DNA from: an uncultured Spirochaetaceae bacterium
GTDB taxonomy: Bacteria; Spirochaetota; Spirochaetia; Sphaerochaetales; Sphaerochaetaceae
Direction of reading: 5' to 3'
Assembly: GCA_944388955.1 (NCBI GenBank)
Contig: CALXKJ010000002.1
Location: forward strand, 1-64,000
Length of the DNA: 64,000 nucleotides
Below are positions 17,992 to 30,268 of the stretch, piece after piece. Every line of letters starts with the position of its first letter. Within the stretch, counting starts at the first letter, position 1. The translations under genes and the position numbers were made by a program. Under the pieces are notes generated by a model. The model was given only the letters and a program-made list of their open reading frames with translations, ran no database searches and was not told where the DNA came from.

Positions 17992-18661
17992 AATCCTCAG
18001 ATTGGAGAATATAAGGAAATCATATCCATCACCAGATGGTGATAGCCTTGTGATTCTTTCATCAGTGAATCTGTCTTTGAATGATGGGGAGACAGTCTCC
18101 GTTATAGGCCGGAGCGGCTCTGGAAAGAGTACGCTACTTGCAGTTGCTGCGCTTCTTTCACAGCCTGATTCCGGTGATATCCTCTACAGAGGAGAGAGCA
18201 TCCTAGCCCTTGATGATAAGCGCAAAGCTGAGATGAGACAGAAGAATCTTGGTTTCATTTTCCAGTCCTCTCTTCTCCTTGCTGATTTCTCCGCTCTGGA
18301 GAACACGGCGATGCCGCTTATGATAAGCGGAATGAGAAAAAGGGAGGCTTTTGAGAGAGCTTCCGAAATTCTTGATACACTGGGGCTCAAAGAGAGAAAG
18401 AATCACAGACCCTCGGCACTTTCCGGCGGAGAGAGGCAGCGAACATCTGTTGCAAGGGCTCTTGTGACGTCCCCTGATATTGTATTCGCAGACGAGCCTA
18501 CAGGAGCTCTTGACGAGAAGAGCGCGGCGGAGGTGGAGGAGATGCTCCTTGACGCAGTCAGAAAGGGAGGCCATTCAATGCTTCTTGTGACGCATAACCC
18601 TGATTTCGCTTCGCGCGCTGACAGGGTACTTACCCTTTCCGGAGGCACTCTTCATGAATGA
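17984..18661 (+). CDS. LolD-like ABC transporter ATP-binding protein
   Basis: 225 residues from GTG at 17984, chosen because GGAGG at 17970 is correctly spaced; an ATG at 17966 lacks this. Walker A is G-R-S-G-S-G-K-S-T, the signature is L-S-G-G-E-R-Q-R, Walker B is I-V-F-A-D-E-P-T-G, and the H-loop Thr-His follows in L-V-T-H-N. This is the LolD/MacB ATPase type that partners FtsX-like permeases. It overlaps both flanking permease genes by 8 bases. Confidence 0.85.
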   Translation: MAEILRLENIRKSYPSPDGDSLVILSSVNLSLNDGETVSVIGRSGSGKSTLLAVAALLSQPDSGDILYRGESILALDDKRKAEMRQKNLGFIFQSSLLLADFSALENTAMPLMISGMRKREAFERASEILDTLGLKERKNHRPSALSGGERQRTSVARALVTSPDIVFADEPTGALDEKSAAEVEEMLLDAVRKGGHSMLLVTHNPDFASRADRVLTLSGGTLHE

Positions 18662-19766
18662 CGCGCCGAAGCTCTATCTCAGGCGGAAGCTGGGTGAGAA
18701 GATGGGGAAACGTTATTTCATTTCATCCCTGTCTCCTCTCCTGATCCTTATTGTCATCACAGCAGCTTTGTCATTCTCACTTTCGTTTATCATGTCGATG
18801 TCAGAAGGCATAGACCGTCTTCTTGCTGTTATGGGCTCGGGAAGCGTGAGATGTCTCTCAAAGCCTGATATCTCTCTTCTCCCATCTGGATCTGAGCTTT
18901 CTGAGACAAAGGATGGCAGTGCGCTTCTGTACGCGGAAAACGGAGAGAGTGCTGTTATGCTCAAAGGAATAGACTGGGATTATCTTAATGGGATGAGAAA
19001 GGATTATCTCGAGATTGCCTATGGCGAGAAGGGAATCAATCCGATTGTCATCTCATCCTCCTTAGCTGACGAGCTTTCACTCTCTCTTGGCGACAGGCTG
19101 ACGTTGCTTGTGTGGGAAGGGGAGAGAGCGCGTCCGATGCTCTCCTCAGTCTATGGCATCTTCGCGTCAGTCTATCCTCAGCTTGATCACTATCTTGTGT
19201 ATGTCTCTTCCTCATCTATCAATGGGTATGTTTCATATGAAATACTCCTTCCTGAAGGCATAGCCCCAGAAGAGACAGTCGAGGAACTCTGGAAAGCTGG
19301 GATTCCTGCGGAAAGCTATAGGAGCATCTATTCTTCACTTTACATGAATGTGAACCAGTCGATAGCGATTCTGTCGTTTATCATCATACTTGTAGCGCTT
19401 CTTGCTTCTTTCTTCTCGTCCGATGCTGCTCATTATTACATTGCCAGGGACAGAAATGATATAAGCACAATGAGGATGCTTGGTGTAGGACGCAGAGCGA
19501 TGATTGGTATCTATATGTGTCTCACGCTCTCTTATGTATTTATCTCGGCACTCGCGGGAATGCTCATAGGGACGCTTCTCTCATTCCTGACACCGGATCT
19601 CATAAACCTGCTTGCAAAGACAACCCCATCGCTTCTCGATTACTACATAACATCCTTCAGGATGGTAATACCGTATTCGCATCTTGCTCTTATGCTCATT
19701 GCGATGCTTCTTGTCTCTGCGCTTTCTGTTTTTCTCTCTCTTTGCCAGAAACGCCTTCTTCCATGA
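18654..19766 (+). CDS. FtsX/LolE-type ABC transporter permease, second of pair
   Basis: 370 residues with the same layout as the first permease: one helix near 25-48, an extracytoplasmic domain to about 235 and three helices to 370. R-D-R-N-D-I-S-T-M-R-M-L-G-V-G-R-R resembles the LolE coupling segment. Its start overlaps the ATPase gene by 8 bases, so permease-ATPase-permease are translated together as a probable heterodimeric LolCDE-like exporter. Confidence 0.72.
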   Translation: MNDAPKLYLRRKLGEKMGKRYFISSLSPLLILIVITAALSFSLSFIMSMSEGIDRLLAVMGSGSVRCLSKPDISLLPSGSELSETKDGSALLYAENGESAVMLKGIDWDYLNGMRKDYLEIAYGEKGINPIVISSSLADELSLSLGDRLTLLVWEGERARPMLSSVYGIFASVYPQLDHYLVYVSSSSINGYVSYEILLPEGIAPEETVEELWKAGIPAESYRSIYSSLYMNVNQSIAILSFIIILVALLASFFSSDAAHYYIARDRNDISTMRMLGVGRRAMIGIYMCLTLSYVFISALAGMLIGTLLSFLTPDLINLLAKTTPSLLDYYITSFRMVIPYSHLALMLIAMLLVSALSVFLSLCQKRLLP

Positions 19767-19793
19767 TTGCTGCGTTTCAGATAGACTCATATC

Positions 19794-20717
19794 GTGAATC
19801 TTGAAGCTTTCTCGCTTGGAACGAGTGGCATGATGCCTCTTCCCGGGCGTTTTCTTACATCTGTACTGGTGAGAAGAGATGGCGATCTCTTCCTCTTCGA
19901 TTCAGGAGAAGGAACGCAGGTTTCCATGAAGATGCTCAATCTGAAATGGAAGAAGATCTCTGCTATCTTCATCTCCCATATGCACGCTGATCATGTCACA
20001 GGACTTCCTGGGATGCTGATGCTCTCTTCGCAGGTTGACCGCACAGAGCCTCTTTATATCGTGGGGCCAGCAAAACTGCAGGAGTATGTCGAGACGCAGA
20101 GACGCATCCTCGATATGTACATCAATTACGAAATCAGATTCATAGCTGTAGAGCCTGGTGTCGTCTATTCTGGCGATGGATTCTCAATCCAGGCCTTTCC
20201 TCTTATCCACACTAAGCCATGTTATGGCTACTCGCTTGTGGAGGAGAAAAGAAAGGGTGAGTTCTTCCCCGATAAAGCCAAGGCTCTTGGTATTCCGATG
20301 GGAAAGCTCTGGGGTAAGCTTCAGAGCGGGGAGAGCGTAACTCTTGATGATGGACGTGTCATCACGAGCGATATGGTCATGGGAGAGGAGAGGGATGGAC
20401 GGAAGATAAGCTATGTCACGGACTCTCTCTATTTCGAGAGTATCGCGGATTATGTCCACGACTCTGATATACTCTTCTGCGAGGGTATGTTCGAGGCCGC
20501 ACTGAGGGATACAGCCCGAGAGAAGAAGCACATGACAGCGCGTGAAGCCGCTATGATAGCGCGTGACAGCTACAGTCATAAGCTATGTCTCCAGCACTAT
20601 TCACCGCGTTATTCAGACCGTGAGCTGAGGCTTCTTGAAAAAGAGGCTAAGGAGATTTTCCCAGAGACTGTGCTCACGAAGGACAGAATGGTTTTCTCTG
20701 TCCCTCTGAAAGACTGA
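19794..20717 (+). CDS. rnz: Ribonuclease Z
   Basis: Metallo-beta-lactamase endonuclease that trims the 3' ends of tRNA precursors. 307 residues from a GTG. F-L-F-D-S-G-E-G-T-Q precedes the metal motif H-M-H-A-D-H. E-G-M-F and A-R-E-A-A complete the RNase Z pattern, with a late H-Y-S-P-R-Y histidine. The ribosome site is weak. It is the last gene of the long co-directional run beginning with rnfC; the ilv promoter follows. Confidence 0.88.
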   Translation: MNLEAFSLGTSGMMPLPGRFLTSVLVRRDGDLFLFDSGEGTQVSMKMLNLKWKKISAIFISHMHADHVTGLPGMLMLSSQVDRTEPLYIVGPAKLQEYVETQRRILDMYINYEIRFIAVEPGVVYSGDGFSIQAFPLIHTKPCYGYSLVEEKRKGEFFPDKAKALGIPMGKLWGKLQSGESVTLDDGRVITSDMVMGEERDGRKISYVTDSLYFESIADYVHDSDILFCEGMFEAALRDTAREKKHMTAREAAMIARDSYSHKLCLQHYSPRYSDRELRLLEKEAKEIFPETVLTKDRMVFSVPLKD

Positions 20718-20766
20718 AACAATATGCATAAATGTGAATATTCTTTCAATTTTCTTTCGTGATTTG

Positions 20767-20796
20767 TTGACAATCATCTCGCACATGGCGTATAAG
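20767..20796 (+). promoter_or_regulatory. Promoter of the ilv/leu operon
   Basis: TTGACA (20767-20772), an 18-base spacer and TATAAG (20791-20796) give a near-consensus promoter. Transcription should start near 20803, so the RNA begins just before the leader peptide. Confidence 0.75.
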
Positions 20797-20826
20797 AAAT
20801 CAAGAACACTCAAGGAGGAGAATGAA

Positions 20827-20886
20827 ATGAATAATATATCAATCATATCATCTTTCCTTCTATCTGTACTCGTCATTAGAAGCTGA
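20827..20886 (+). CDS. ilv/leu operon leader peptide (attenuation)
   Basis: AAGGAGGAG precedes an ATG encoding MNNISIISSFLLSVLVIRS and a TGA stop. Nine of the 19 residues are Ile (4), Leu (3) or Val (2), the end products of the downstream operon. The ORF sits between promoter and terminator exactly as attenuator leader peptides do. Ribosome stalling at these codons would leave the CCACGG right after the stop free for antitermination. The peptide itself probably has no other role. Confidence 0.85.
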   Translation: MNNISIISSFLLSVLVIRS

Positions 20887-20887
20887 A

Positions 20888-20928
20888 CCACGGTTGAGCT
20901 ATTCTGGCGTTGTTAGAGAGGCCCGTGG
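20888..20928 (+). promoter_or_regulatory. Antiterminator of the ilv/leu attenuator
   Basis: CCACGG (20888-20893), one base after the leader stop codon, is the exact complement of CCGTGG (20923-20928), which is part of the terminator's left arm. The two pairings exclude each other. A ribosome that finishes the leader would cover CCACGG and let the terminator form. Confidence 0.75.
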
Positions 20929-20956
20929 AAAAGCTTTTTCCCGGGCTGTTTTTTAT
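20921..20956 (+). terminator. Attenuator terminator upstream of ilvN
   Basis: GCCCG-T-GGAAAA (20921-20932) pairs with TTTTCC-CGGGC (20936-20946), leaving one bulged T and a 3-base loop, followed by TGTTTTTTAT. This is an intrinsic terminator placed between the leader peptide and the ilvN ribosome site (AAGGAGG at 20957). Confidence 0.88.
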
Positions 20957-20968
20957 AAGGAGGCTCCG

Positions 20969-22509
<1,541 letters not shown>

Positions 22510-22522
22510 AAGGAGATAGGAT

Positions 22523-24115
22523 ATGGCGGATAGGATCTATATTTTCGACACCACGCTCAGGGATGGTGAGCAGGCGCCGGGTTACAGCATGAACCTGGAT
22601 GAGAAGATCAGGGTAGCTAAGCAGCTCGAGACGCTTGGGGTTGACATAATCGAGGCAGGATTCGCCATATCCAGTCCCGGTGATGCTGAAAGCGTTAGGG
22701 CAATCGCGGGCGCTGTGAATGATGTGACAGTCGCCTCCCTTGCCCGCGCTCTGCAGAAAGACATCGATGCTGCATGGGAAGCAGTGCGTGTGGCAAGAAG
22801 GCCACGTATCCATGTATTCCTCGCAACATCGGACCTCCATCTTCAGTACAAGCTGAGGATGACGAGGGATGAGGCTGTTGACCGCCTCAAGACAGCAGTG
22901 CGCTATGCGCGTAATCTCTGCCCTGATATCGAATTCTCTCTCGAGGATGCGACAAGGACGGACATCGATTACATGTGCCGTGTCGTTGAGGAGGCTATAA
23001 AGGAAGGTGCAACTACGATCAACCTTCCTGATACCGTCGGATACTCATACCCCGGTGATATCACAGAGATGGTTACAGCTGTCAGGAATCGTGTTCCGAA
23101 TATTGACAAGGCAATCATCTCAATGCATTGCCACGATGATCTTGGACTCGCGACAGCGAATACCCTTGCCGGCGTAAGAGCCGGAGCAAGGCAGATTGAA
23201 TGCACGCTCTGCGGAATAGGCGAGAGAGCCGGTAATACGGCGCTTGAGGAAGTCGTCATGGCGATGAAGACCCGCCCTGATATCTACGACACGGAGACAG
23301 GAATCCATACAGAGGAGCTTTGCCGCTCTGCGCGTCTTCTCTCCTCTATAACCGGCGTGAGGATCTTTCCTTCCAAAGCCATCGTCGGAGATAACGCATT
23401 CGCGCATGAGTCGGGAATCCATCAGCATGGCATGATGGCGAACTCGAAGACATATGAGATCATGACACCGGAGAGCGTCGGTGTCGTGAAGACGAATTAC
23501 GTTCTTGGAAAGCATTCTGGACAGCATGCTTTCTCCAAGAAGCTCGATGAGCTTGGCTATACGCTCACAGATGCGGAAATCTCCAGGCTCTTCAGTGAAT
23601 TCAAGAATCTCTGTGACAGGAAGAAGAATGTCACTGACCGCGATATCATCGCGCTTGTCGAGTCATCTGAAAACCATGATAAGCAGACTTGGTCGCTTGT
23701 GTCCTATGTAGTGACAAGCGGCAACAGCATAACAAGCACGGCATGCATAAAGCTGAAGAATGGCGACAAGACTGTTGAAGGCGTTGCATCAGGCACAGGA
23801 CCGGTATATGCATCGCTCAGGGCCGTGGAGAAAATCATACGCCATCCGTTCTCGCTTGACGATTACCAGCTGCAGGCTGTGACAGAGCATCGAGACGCCC
23901 TTGGAGAGGCACTTGTGAAGGTTTCAGACGGAAGCGGTGTCTATCGTGGACGCGGTGTATCGACAGATGTCATCGAGGCTTCGATTCTCGCGTGCCTCGC
24001 GGCTGTCAACAGAATGCTTGAAGGAGCTTCATCATCGATTGCGGGCGGCCCTGCCGCTACTACCGCATCTTTTGAGAATGATATGCTTGTCGGTCACACA
24101 GATAAGGAGGACTGA
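22523..24115 (+). CDS. leuA: 2-isopropylmalate synthase
   Basis: First enzyme of leucine synthesis, condensing acetyl-CoA with 2-ketoisovalerate. 530 residues. The TIM-barrel starts with [12 protein letters not shown] and contains the metal motif S-M-H-C-H-D-D-L-G. The C-terminal LeuA dimer/regulatory domain (about 390-515) suggests leucine feedback inhibition. It is 13 bases after ilvC with an AGGAG ribosome site. Confidence 0.93.
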   Translation: MADRIYIFDTTLRDGEQAPGYSMNLDEKIRVAKQLETLGVDIIEAGFAISSPGDAESVRAIAGAVNDVTVASLARALQKDIDAAWEAVRVARRPRIHVFLATSDLHLQYKLRMTRDEAVDRLKTAVRYARNLCPDIEFSLEDATRTDIDYMCRVVEEAIKEGATTINLPDTVGYSYPGDITEMVTAVRNRVPNIDKAIISMHCHDDLGLATANTLAGVRAGARQIECTLCGIGERAGNTALEEVVMAMKTRPDIYDTETGIHTEELCRSARLLSSITGVRIFPSKAIVGDNAFAHESGIHQHGMMANSKTYEIMTPESVGVVKTNYVLGKHSGQHAFSKKLDELGYTLTDAEISRLFSEFKNLCDRKKNVTDRDIIALVESSENHDKQTWSLVSYVVTSGNSITSTACIKLKNGDKTVEGVASGTGPVYASLRAVEKIIRHPFSLDDYQLQAVTEHRDALGEALVKVSDGSGVYRGRGVSTDVIEASILACLAAVNRMLEGASSSIAGGPAATTASFENDMLVGHTDKED

Positions 24116-24116
24116 G

Positions 24117-25379
24117 ATGCCGATGACAATGACTGAGAAGATACTTGCACATGCAGCCGGTCTTGAGAGTGTCCATCCCGGACAGCTCATCATGGCTGAC
24201 CTTGATATGGTGCTTGGCAACGATATAACAAGCCCTGTGGCTATAAAGGAATTCCCTTCATTCGGCAAGGAGCATGTCTTTGACAAGGACAAGATTGCAC
24301 TTGTCCCAGATCACTTCACACCGAATAAGGATATAAAAGCGGCAGAGCAGTGCGCATGTGTGCGTGCTTTTGCGAAGAGCGAGAACATAACGAATTATTT
24401 CGAGGCAGGCAGAGTGGGGATAGAGCATGCTCTGCTTCCTGAAAAAGGCCTTGTCACAGCAGGAGATACGGTAATAGGCGCGGATAGCCATACCTGTACA
24501 TATGGTGCCCTTGGCGCGTTTTCCACAGGTGTAGGCTCTACTGATATGTCTGCGGGAATGGCAATCGGAAAGGCCTGGTTCCGTGTTCCGGAGACTATTC
24601 TCTTCCGCCTTTCGGGAAAGCTTGGAAAGCATGTGTCCGGAAAGGATCTCATCCTCACCATCATTGGCATGATAGGCGTCGATGGAGCAAGGTATCAGGC
24701 AATGGAATTCGGGGGTGATGGGTATCATTCGCTCACGATGGATGACAGGTTCACGATTGCGAATATGGCTATCGAGGCTGGCGCGAAGAACGGTATTTTC
24801 CCCGTTGATGATCTCACGCTCTCTTATCTGAAGGAGCATAACGCAAAGGAGCCGAAGATCTTCACATCCGATCCCGATGCCGATTATGCAAGGGTGATAG
24901 ACATCGATCTCTGCTCCATCGTCCCAACGGTAAGCTACCCGCATTTGCCGGAGAACACTCATCCTGCAAAGGAAGGGAAGGATATAAAGATTGACCAGGT
25001 TGTTATCGGAAGCTGCACCAACGGACGCCTTTCGGATCTTGAGAAGGCCGCTGCCGTTCTCAAAGGTCATAAAGTAGCGGACAGCGTCAGGTGTATCGTC
25101 ATTCCCGCTACGCAGCAGATATGGCTTGATGCAATGCACGAAGGCCTTTTCGATATCTTCGTGGAAGCGGGGTGTGTTGTATCTACACCTACCTGCGGGC
25201 CATGCCTCGGCGGTTACATGGGAATACTTTCAGAAGGCGAGAAGTGCGTTTCGACGACAAACCGTAATTTCGTTGGACGCATGGGGCACGTGAAGAGTGA
25301 GGTATATCTCGCTTCTCCTGAGACCGCAGCCGCAAGTGCCATCACAGGGCATATAACAGATCCGGAGGAAATCGTATGA
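24117..25379 (+). CDS. leuC: 3-isopropylmalate dehydratase large subunit
   Basis: Aconitase-family [4Fe-4S] isomerase subunit, 420 residues from the ATG at 24117 right after GGAGG; an in-frame ATG at 24123 is also possible. V-I-G-S-C-T-N-G-R and [10 protein letters not shown] hold the three cluster cysteines. [10 protein letters not shown] is present. A reading frame extending back to 23937 lies inside leuA and is not real. Confidence 0.93.
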   Translation: MPMTMTEKILAHAAGLESVHPGQLIMADLDMVLGNDITSPVAIKEFPSFGKEHVFDKDKIALVPDHFTPNKDIKAAEQCACVRAFAKSENITNYFEAGRVGIEHALLPEKGLVTAGDTVIGADSHTCTYGALGAFSTGVGSTDMSAGMAIGKAWFRVPETILFRLSGKLGKHVSGKDLILTIIGMIGVDGARYQAMEFGGDGYHSLTMDDRFTIANMAIEAGAKNGIFPVDDLTLSYLKEHNAKEPKIFTSDPDADYARVIDIDLCSIVPTVSYPHLPENTHPAKEGKDIKIDQVVIGSCTNGRLSDLEKAAAVLKGHKVADSVRCIVIPATQQIWLDAMHEGLFDIFVEAGCVVSTPTCGPCLGGYMGILSEGEKCVSTTNRNFVGRMGHVKSEVYLASPETAAASAITGHITDPEEIV

Positions 25380-25864
25380 AAGCAGAAGGCAAGGTTTTCA
25401 GATATGGTGATAACGTCGACACAGATGTGATTATCCCTGCCCGTTATCTCAACACATCGGAAAAAGATGAGCTTAGGAAGCATTGCATGGAGGATATCGA
25501 TCCGGATTTCGTGAAGAACGTGCAGCAGGGCGATATAATCGTGGCTGGGAAGAATTTCGGATGCGGCTCATCGCGTGAGCACGCACCGATAGCTATAAAG
25601 GCATCAGGCGTGAGCTGCGTAATCGCATCCACATTCGCGCGCATCTTCTTCCGCAATTCGATAAACATCGGTCTTCCTATTCTTGAGTGTCCTGAAGCCG
25701 CGGCTGAAATCAAGGCTGGCGATGAGCTTAGTGTGGATTTCTCAACAGGTGAGATTGTCGACAAGACAAGCGGCAAGACATATTACGCGGAGCCGTTTCC
25801 TGAGTTCATGCAGCGTCTTATCGAGAGCGGTGGGCTTATAGGATACATAAAGGAGAATTACTGA
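25376..25864 (+). CDS. leuD: 3-isopropylmalate dehydratase small subunit
   Basis: 162-residue swivel-domain partner of LeuC, the short bacterial/archaeal form. It contains [13 protein letters not shown] and [10 protein letters not shown], typical active-site loops. Its start overlaps leuC by ATGA and its stop overlaps the leuB start by one base (TGATG). Confidence 0.93.
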   Translation: MKAEGKVFRYGDNVDTDVIIPARYLNTSEKDELRKHCMEDIDPDFVKNVQQGDIIVAGKNFGCGSSREHAPIAIKASGVSCVIASTFARIFFRNSINIGLPILECPEAAAEIKAGDELSVDFSTGEIVDKTSGKTYYAEPFPEFMQRLIESGGLIGYIKENY

Positions 25865-26931
25865 TGAATATGCATATAGCGCTTGTTCCAGGAGATGGAA
25901 TCGGACCAGAGATAGTCAAGGAGGCTGTCCGTGTTCTCGATAGAATAGCTTCCATCTATGGACATTCAATCACATATACAACAGTCGATGCCGGTGGCGT
26001 CTCTATCGATAAATACGGTGTGCCTCTCAGGAAAGAAGCTCTTGAAGCGTGCGCTTCATCCGATGCTGTTCTTCTTGGAGCTGTAGGCGGTCCGAAGTGG
26101 GATAAGGTGCCCGGTGATAAAAGACCGGAGAAAGCTCTTCTTGGACTGAGAAGCGGATTAGGACTTTTCTCCAATCTCAGACCGGCTGTAATATACCCGG
26201 AGCTTTCAGATGCATCCCCGCTGAAGAAGGAGATTATCGAAAGCGGCATCGATATCCTCATCCTTCGGGAGCTTACAGGTGGTATCTATTTCGGGAAGCG
26301 CGGCAGAAGCGATGATGGCAAGAGCGCTTATGACACGATGAGCTACTCTGATGGGGAAATCAGGAGAATTGCAGTAAAGGCTTTCGAGAGCGCAATGCTT
26401 AGAAAAAAGCATGTGACGCTTGTTGATAAGGCAAATGTGCTCGAGTCATCCCGACTTTGGAGGGAAACAGTCTCTGAAGTCGCAGAAAGCTATCCTGATG
26501 TGACTCTCGATTACATGTATGTAGATAACGCATCGATGCAGCTTGTGAGAAATCCATCGCAGTTTGATGTCATCCTCACGGAAAACATGTTCGGCGATAT
26601 TCTTTCAGATGAGGCTTCGATGATAACAGGCTCTATAGGAATGCTTCCGTCCGCATCTCTGGGGGAAGGAAAGCGTGGCATGTATGAGCCGATTCATGGC
26701 TCTGCACCTGATATCGCGGGGAAGGGAATCGCGAATCCTATTGCGACAATCCTCTCTGCTGCGATGATGCTCCGTTATTCATTCTCTCTGGAGAAAGAAG
26801 CTGCCGCGATTGAGAATGCTGTGAAAGAGGCCATCTCTGATGGAGTCAGGACTGCTGATATCGCTGAAAAAGGTGATTCATATCTTAGCACATCTGAGTG
26901 TGGCGATGAGATTCTCAGGAGGCTTGTATGA
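25864..26931 (+). CDS. leuB: 3-isopropylmalate dehydrogenase
   Basis: NAD-dependent oxidative decarboxylation to 2-ketoisocaproate. 355 residues. Motifs are [20 protein letters not shown], and the late [26 protein letters not shown] is the NAD-binding region of the isocitrate/isopropylmalate family. Confidence 0.94.
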   Translation: MNMHIALVPGDGIGPEIVKEAVRVLDRIASIYGHSITYTTVDAGGVSIDKYGVPLRKEALEACASSDAVLLGAVGGPKWDKVPGDKRPEKALLGLRSGLGLFSNLRPAVIYPELSDASPLKKEIIESGIDILILRELTGGIYFGKRGRSDDGKSAYDTMSYSDGEIRRIAVKAFESAMLRKKHVTLVDKANVLESSRLWRETVSEVAESYPDVTLDYMYVDNASMQLVRNPSQFDVILTENMFGDILSDEASMITGSIGMLPSASLGEGKRGMYEPIHGSAPDIAGKGIANPIATILSAAMMLRYSFSLEKEAAAIENAVKEAISDGVRTADIAEKGDSYLSTSECGDEILRRLV

Positions 26932-28601
26932 GATCGGATAATGTAAAGACTGGTGTGGATAAGGCTCCTCATAGATCTTTGATGAAGGCTCTTGGGTGGA
27001 CAGACAGGGAAATAAAGATGCCCATGATTGGTGTTGTCTGTGCGCAGAATGAGATAATCCCAGGACACATGGAGCTCAGGAAGATAGCCGATGCTGTAAA
27101 AGCCGGAGTCAGGGAGAGCGGTGGAAATCCTGTTGAGTTTCCTGTAATCGGTGTATGCGATGGTATCGCGATGGGGCATCAGGGAATGACATGTTCGCTC
27201 CCTTCTCGTGAGCTTATTGCTGATTCAATCGAGATTATGGCAACGGCCCATCAGTTCGATGCTCTTGTGTTCATCCCGAATTGCGATAAGATTGTTCCCG
27301 GAATGCTCATGGCGGCAGCGCGGCTGAATCTTCCATCGATATTCGTCTCAGGCGGCCCGATGCTCGCAGGTCATGTCAAAGGCGGTGATAAACGCGGTAT
27401 GTCTCTCTCGTCGATGTTCGAGGCGGTAGGAAGGCATGCGGCGGGGACGATGAGTGATGAGGAGCTCCTTGAGTGGGAGAACAGCGCGTGTCCCACATGC
27501 GGCTCCTGCAGTGGTATGTACACTGCCAATTCGATGAACTGCCTTACTGAGGCAATAGGTATGGGACTTCCCGGAAATGGCACGATACCCGCAGTCTACT
27601 CAGAGCGTATCAGACTCGCGAAGGAAGCGGGGTATCAGGTGATGGAGCTTCTGAAGAATGATATCAGGCCAAGCCAGATTCTTACAGAGAAGGCTTTCTA
27701 CAATGCCCTCTCTGTTGATATGGCGCTCGGCTGCTCGACAAACACGATGCTTCATCTTCCTGCTATCGCTCATGAGGCTGGAATTGATATCGATATCTTC
27801 AAGGCCAATGAGATTTCCGCAAAGGTGCCGAACCTCTGCCATCTTGCACCAGCTGGTCCGCATCACATAGAGGACTTTTATCTTGCAGGTGGCGTGATGG
27901 CTGTGATGAAGGAGCTGTCGAAGAAGAATCTTCTCGATCTTTCGCTTATGACTGTGACTGGAAAGCCTATAGGGGACTCTGTCGAGAAGGCCAGAAACAC
28001 GGATCCAGAGGTTATAAGGCCTATAGATAACCCATATTCCCAGACAGGCGGAATCGCAGTTCTCTCAGGCTCTCTTGCACCAGATGGCGCTGTCGTAAAG
28101 AGAAGCGCAGTCGCACCTGAGATGCTCTCCCATAAGGGACCTGCAAGGGTCTTCAACAGTGAGGAAGAGGCTATCAAGGCAATATTCGGCAAGGAAATCA
28201 AACCAGGCGATGTGATAATCATACGTTACGAAGGTCCTAAGGGAGGACCTGGTATGCGGGAGATGCTCAGTCCGACTTCAGCGATTGCAGGAATGGGACT
28301 CGATAAATCAGTAGCGCTTATTACTGACGGAAGATTCTCAGGAGCCACAAGGGGCGCATCGATTGGGCATGTCTCCCCGGAGGCCGCTTCTTCAGGTCCG
28401 ATAGCTCTCGTTGAGGAAGGCGATATGATCAATATCGACATCGATAACCATACGCTTGATATCCTCGTGGATGAGAAAGTCCTTGAAGAGAGAAGAAAGA
28501 ATCTCAGACCTTTCGAAAGCCGTGTGAAGACGGGTTATCTCTATAGATACTCAAAACATGTAACAAGCGCGCGTCAGGGCGCTATCATCAGGGAGGAATG
28601 A
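26928..28601 (+). CDS. ilvD: Dihydroxy-acid dehydratase
   Basis: Fe-S enzyme giving the 2-keto acids of valine and isoleucine. 557 residues. [10 protein letters not shown] and [16 protein letters not shown] supply cluster ligands. [10 protein letters not shown] lies near the C-terminus. ATGA overlaps couple it to leuB and ilvB. Confidence 0.94.
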   Translation: MRSDNVKTGVDKAPHRSLMKALGWTDREIKMPMIGVVCAQNEIIPGHMELRKIADAVKAGVRESGGNPVEFPVIGVCDGIAMGHQGMTCSLPSRELIADSIEIMATAHQFDALVFIPNCDKIVPGMLMAAARLNLPSIFVSGGPMLAGHVKGGDKRGMSLSSMFEAVGRHAAGTMSDEELLEWENSACPTCGSCSGMYTANSMNCLTEAIGMGLPGNGTIPAVYSERIRLAKEAGYQVMELLKNDIRPSQILTEKAFYNALSVDMALGCSTNTMLHLPAIAHEAGIDIDIFKANEISAKVPNLCHLAPAGPHHIEDFYLAGGVMAVMKELSKKNLLDLSLMTVTGKPIGDSVEKARNTDPEVIRPIDNPYSQTGGIAVLSGSLAPDGAVVKRSAVAPEMLSHKGPARVFNSEEEAIKAIFGKEIKPGDVIIIRYEGPKGGPGMREMLSPTSAIAGMGLDKSVALITDGRFSGATRGASIGHVSPEAASSGPIALVEEGDMINIDIDNHTLDILVDEKVLEERRKNLRPFESRVKTGYLYRYSKHVTSARQGAIIREE

Positions 28602-30268
28602 TGACAGGTGCAGAATTAATCGTTGAAAGCCTTATCCATGAAGGTGTCGATACAGTCTTCGGTTATCCAGGAGGGCAGGTTATCCCGCTCTATGATGCGC
28701 TTTATCTCAACAGAGGGCGTATCCGCCATATCCTCACAGCTCACGAACAGGGTGCAAGCCATGCCGCAGACGGCTATGCACGTTCGACGGGAAAAGTCGG
28801 TGTGTGCATCGCGACTTCAGGACCTGGCGCGACGAATCTTGTCACAGGTCTTGCGACAGCGTACATGGATTCCGTTCCTGTTGTTGCGATTACTGGAAAC
28901 GTACCGCTTTCGCTTCTCGGACGCGATAGCTTCCAGGAAGTAGATATCCGTGGCATCACGCTCACGATAACGAAGCACAACTATATCGTGAAGAATATCG
29001 AGGAACTTCAGGACACGATCATCGAGGCGTTCCACATCGCGAGAGAAGGACGTCCGGGGCCTGTTCTTATCGATATACCGAAGGATATGCAGGTTGGTGA
29101 GGTTGATCTGAAGCCATTTCCAGAGAAGGAAGTGGAGATACCCAAGGAGCCAAGAGCGAAGGACATCGAGGCTGCGGCAGAGCTTATAAGGAATTCCAAG
29201 CGTCCTATGTGCTACATTGGCGGCGGTGTCATAAGGGCCAATGCTTCTCCTGAATTGAGGGCATTCGTGGATCTCATTGATGCGCCTGTAGGCTCATCGC
29301 TGATGGGACTTGGGGCTGTTGACTCGTCATCAGAGTGCTTTACTGGTATGATCGGTATGCATGGCACGAGGCTATCGAACCTCACTATCTCGAAAGCTGA
29401 TCTTCTTGTTGTCGTAGGCGCGAGATTCTCAGACAGGGTAATCTCAAAGAGCTCTACATTCGCGAAGAACGCGAAGATTGTGCAGATTGATGTAGACCCG
29501 GCAGAGTTCAACAAGAATATTATTTCAGAAGTGCATATCGTCTCTGATATCAAGACAGGGCTCAATGCGCTTATGAAAGCAATCGGCAAGCCTCTCGACC
29601 ACAAGGACTGGATGGCACGCGTACAGGAAGGGAGAAGACGCTTCCCTGTCAAAGTCGATTCCAATGCAAAGAGAGCGAAGGAGATACTCGAGGCACTTGA
29701 TAAAGTCTTCCCCGAAGATGGCTTTGTAGCCACGGAAGTCGGACAGCATCAGATGTGGTCGGCGCAGTTCCTCCATTCAAGAGAGCCCCGTCATTTCCTC
29801 ACATCGGGCGGACTTGGAACGATGGGATTCGGTACGGGCGCTGCAATTGGAGCTCAGATAGCGAATCCAGATAAGCGTGTTATAAACATCGCGGGAGATG
29901 GCTCTTTCAGGATGAATGCCAATGAGATGGCTACTATCGCGCGTTATAAGCTTCCGGTGATGATACTCCTTATGAATAATCATGTGCTGGGAATGGTCAG
30001 GCAGTGGCAGACGCTCTTCTATGAGGGGCATTACTCAGAGACGACTCTCGACACGCCTCTTGATTGGGTGAAGCTTGCTGAGGCATATGGTATCAAAGGC
30101 ATGAGGATAATGCCCGATGATAATCCAGAGGAAGTGCTCAGAAAGGCAGTGGAATCAGGGGAGGCTGTGCTTGTTGAGGCCATCATACCAACAGATGACA
30201 TGGTCTATCCGATGGTTGCACCAGGCGCGTCGATTGATGACATGATAGGATACGCAGAAGAAGCATGA
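28598..30268 (+). CDS. ilvB: Acetolactate synthase large (catalytic) subunit
   Basis: ThDP-dependent enzyme making acetolactate and acetohydroxybutyrate. 556 residues. F-G-Y-P-G-G and the catalytic Glu in L-T-A-H-E-Q-G-A lie at the N-terminus. The ThDP motif begins [11 protein letters not shown] and continues to M-N-N-H. Two adjacent ATGs (28598, 28601) are possible starts. It is distant from its regulatory subunit ilvN but in the same operon. Confidence 0.93.
   Translation: MMTGAELIVESLIHEGVDTVFGYPGGQVIPLYDALYLNRGRIRHILTAHEQGASHAADGYARSTGKVGVCIATSGPGATNLVTGLATAYMDSVPVVAITGNVPLSLLGRDSFQEVDIRGITLTITKHNYIVKNIEELQDTIIEAFHIAREGRPGPVLIDIPKDMQVGEVDLKPFPEKEVEIPKEPRAKDIEAAAELIRNSKRPMCYIGGGVIRANASPELRAFVDLIDAPVGSSLMGLGAVDSSSECFTGMIGMHGTRLSNLTISKADLLVVVGARFSDRVISKSSTFAKNAKIVQIDVDPAEFNKNIISEVHIVSDIKTGLNALMKAIGKPLDHKDWMARVQEGRRRFPVKVDSNAKRAKEILEALDKVFPEDGFVATEVGQHQMWSAQFLHSREPRHFLTSGGLGTMGFGTGAAIGAQIANPDKRVINIAGDGSFRMNANEMATIARYKLPVMILLMNNHVLGMVRQWQTLFYEGHYSETTLDTPLDWVKLAEAYGIKGMRIMPDDNPEEVLRKAVESGEAVLVEAIIPTDDMVYPMVAPGASIDDMIGYAEEA

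Noticed and set aside
23937-24116. 60-codon upstream extension of leuC
   Set aside because: It lies inside leuA in another frame; the ATG at 24117 has GGAGG and the normal LeuC beginning.
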